A stretch of 64,000 nt of DNA, taken from Pimelobacter simplex. GTDB taxonomy: Bacteria > Actinomycetota > Actinomycetes > Propionibacteriales > Nocardioidaceae. This document shows, one piece after another, positions 63,845 to 64,000 of this stretch. The notes under the pieces are model-generated. The model saw only the letters and a list, made by a program, of their open reading frames with translations, ran no database searches and was not told the origin of the DNA. A program made the position numbers and the translations under genes. The stretch spans positions 558,001 through 622,000 of the forward strand of contig NZ_CP096276.1 of assembly GCF_024662235.1 (NCBI RefSeq), in the 5' to 3' direction. Every line of letters starts with the position of its first letter. Position 1 is the stretch's first letter.

Positions 63845-64000
63845 GTGCGCTTCTTCCCCAGCGCCCCCTGGCTCCGCCGTGCCTTCGATCGGCTGCCGGG
63901 ATGGGCTCACCCGCAATGGCTCGTCGTCATCGGCGCGACCCTGGCTGCCGTCATCGGTCTGGCGATGCCGCTGGCCAACGCCGACGACCGCAACGACCTC
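63845..64000 (+). CDS. Probable peptidoglycan hydrolase (EnvC/RipC/M23-like), 3' end outside window
   Basis: Only the first 52 residues are present: a basic start, one hydrophobic segment (WLVVIGATLAAVIGLAMPLA) that may be a signal peptide, and NADDRNDL as a likely start of the mature protein. The assignment comes from the position after ftsEX, where actinobacteria usually carry a coiled-coil M23 or NlpC/P60 hydrolase activated by FtsEX. Confidence 0.5.
   Translation, partial: MRFFPSAPWLRRAFDRLPGWAHPQWLVVIGATLAAVIGLAMPLANADDRNDL

Overview
The window is GC-rich (about 70%) actinobacterial DNA. The right-hand genes (a frameshift-free prfB, then ftsE-ftsX and an EnvC/M23-like gene), frequent GTG starts, probable leaderless promoters and a Tad/Flp pilus locus with actinobacterial features suggest a Nocardioides-like member of the Nocardioidaceae. 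This assignment is an inference from gene content; no rRNA is present.

Layout. (1) 1-8420: a metabolic cluster broken by insertion sequences: a 5'-truncated carboxyltransferase fusion (accDA type), a crotonyl-CoA carboxylase/reductase gene split by an IS3-family element, a second tryptophan synthase pair (trpB-trpA) and an aldehyde dehydrogenase. (2) 8421-14700: stacked insertion sequences (two IS256-type, one IS3-type, one decayed IS110-type) around a peroxiredoxin gene whose ribosome binding site has been separated from its start codon. (3) 14749-21751: a molybdenum island: a Mop-type HTH protein, modABC, then two amino-acid-kinase-fold genes that match both subunits of the molybdenum storage protein (mosB, mosA). 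Remnants of an ISL3 transposase and a tyrosine recombinase lie between the two halves. (4) 21911-26369: decayed genes (HTH/nucleotidyltransferase pair, a PD-(D/E)XK-like gene) and an intact IS110-type element. (5) 26370-38645: a defence island with a Gabija pair (gajA, gajB) and a second two-gene system (a NERD-like/UvrD-like helicase plus a DUF2290-like protein). Both genes of the second system carry an insertion sequence. The modules are bordered by a four-copy repeat of about 39 bp ('B') and a three-copy 30-bp repeat starting GGGGTCTGCTGCACGA ('A'). The island ends exactly inside cpaF. (6) 38646-42856: the rest of the Tad locus. (7) 42729-61298: a BTAD-type regulator and a run of secreted proteins, including a lamin-tail protein with an in-frame TGA and two giant Ig-repeat proteins. 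(8) 58398-64000: core genes prfB, ftsE, ftsX.

Two IS3-type elements and one IS256-type element occur twice with identical protein sequences, pointing to recent expansion. Taking each IS3 copy out of ccr, the helicase gene and the DUF2290 gene, with one target duplication, restores an uninterrupted and family-typical reading frame in all three cases. These are therefore recent knock-outs rather than old decay.
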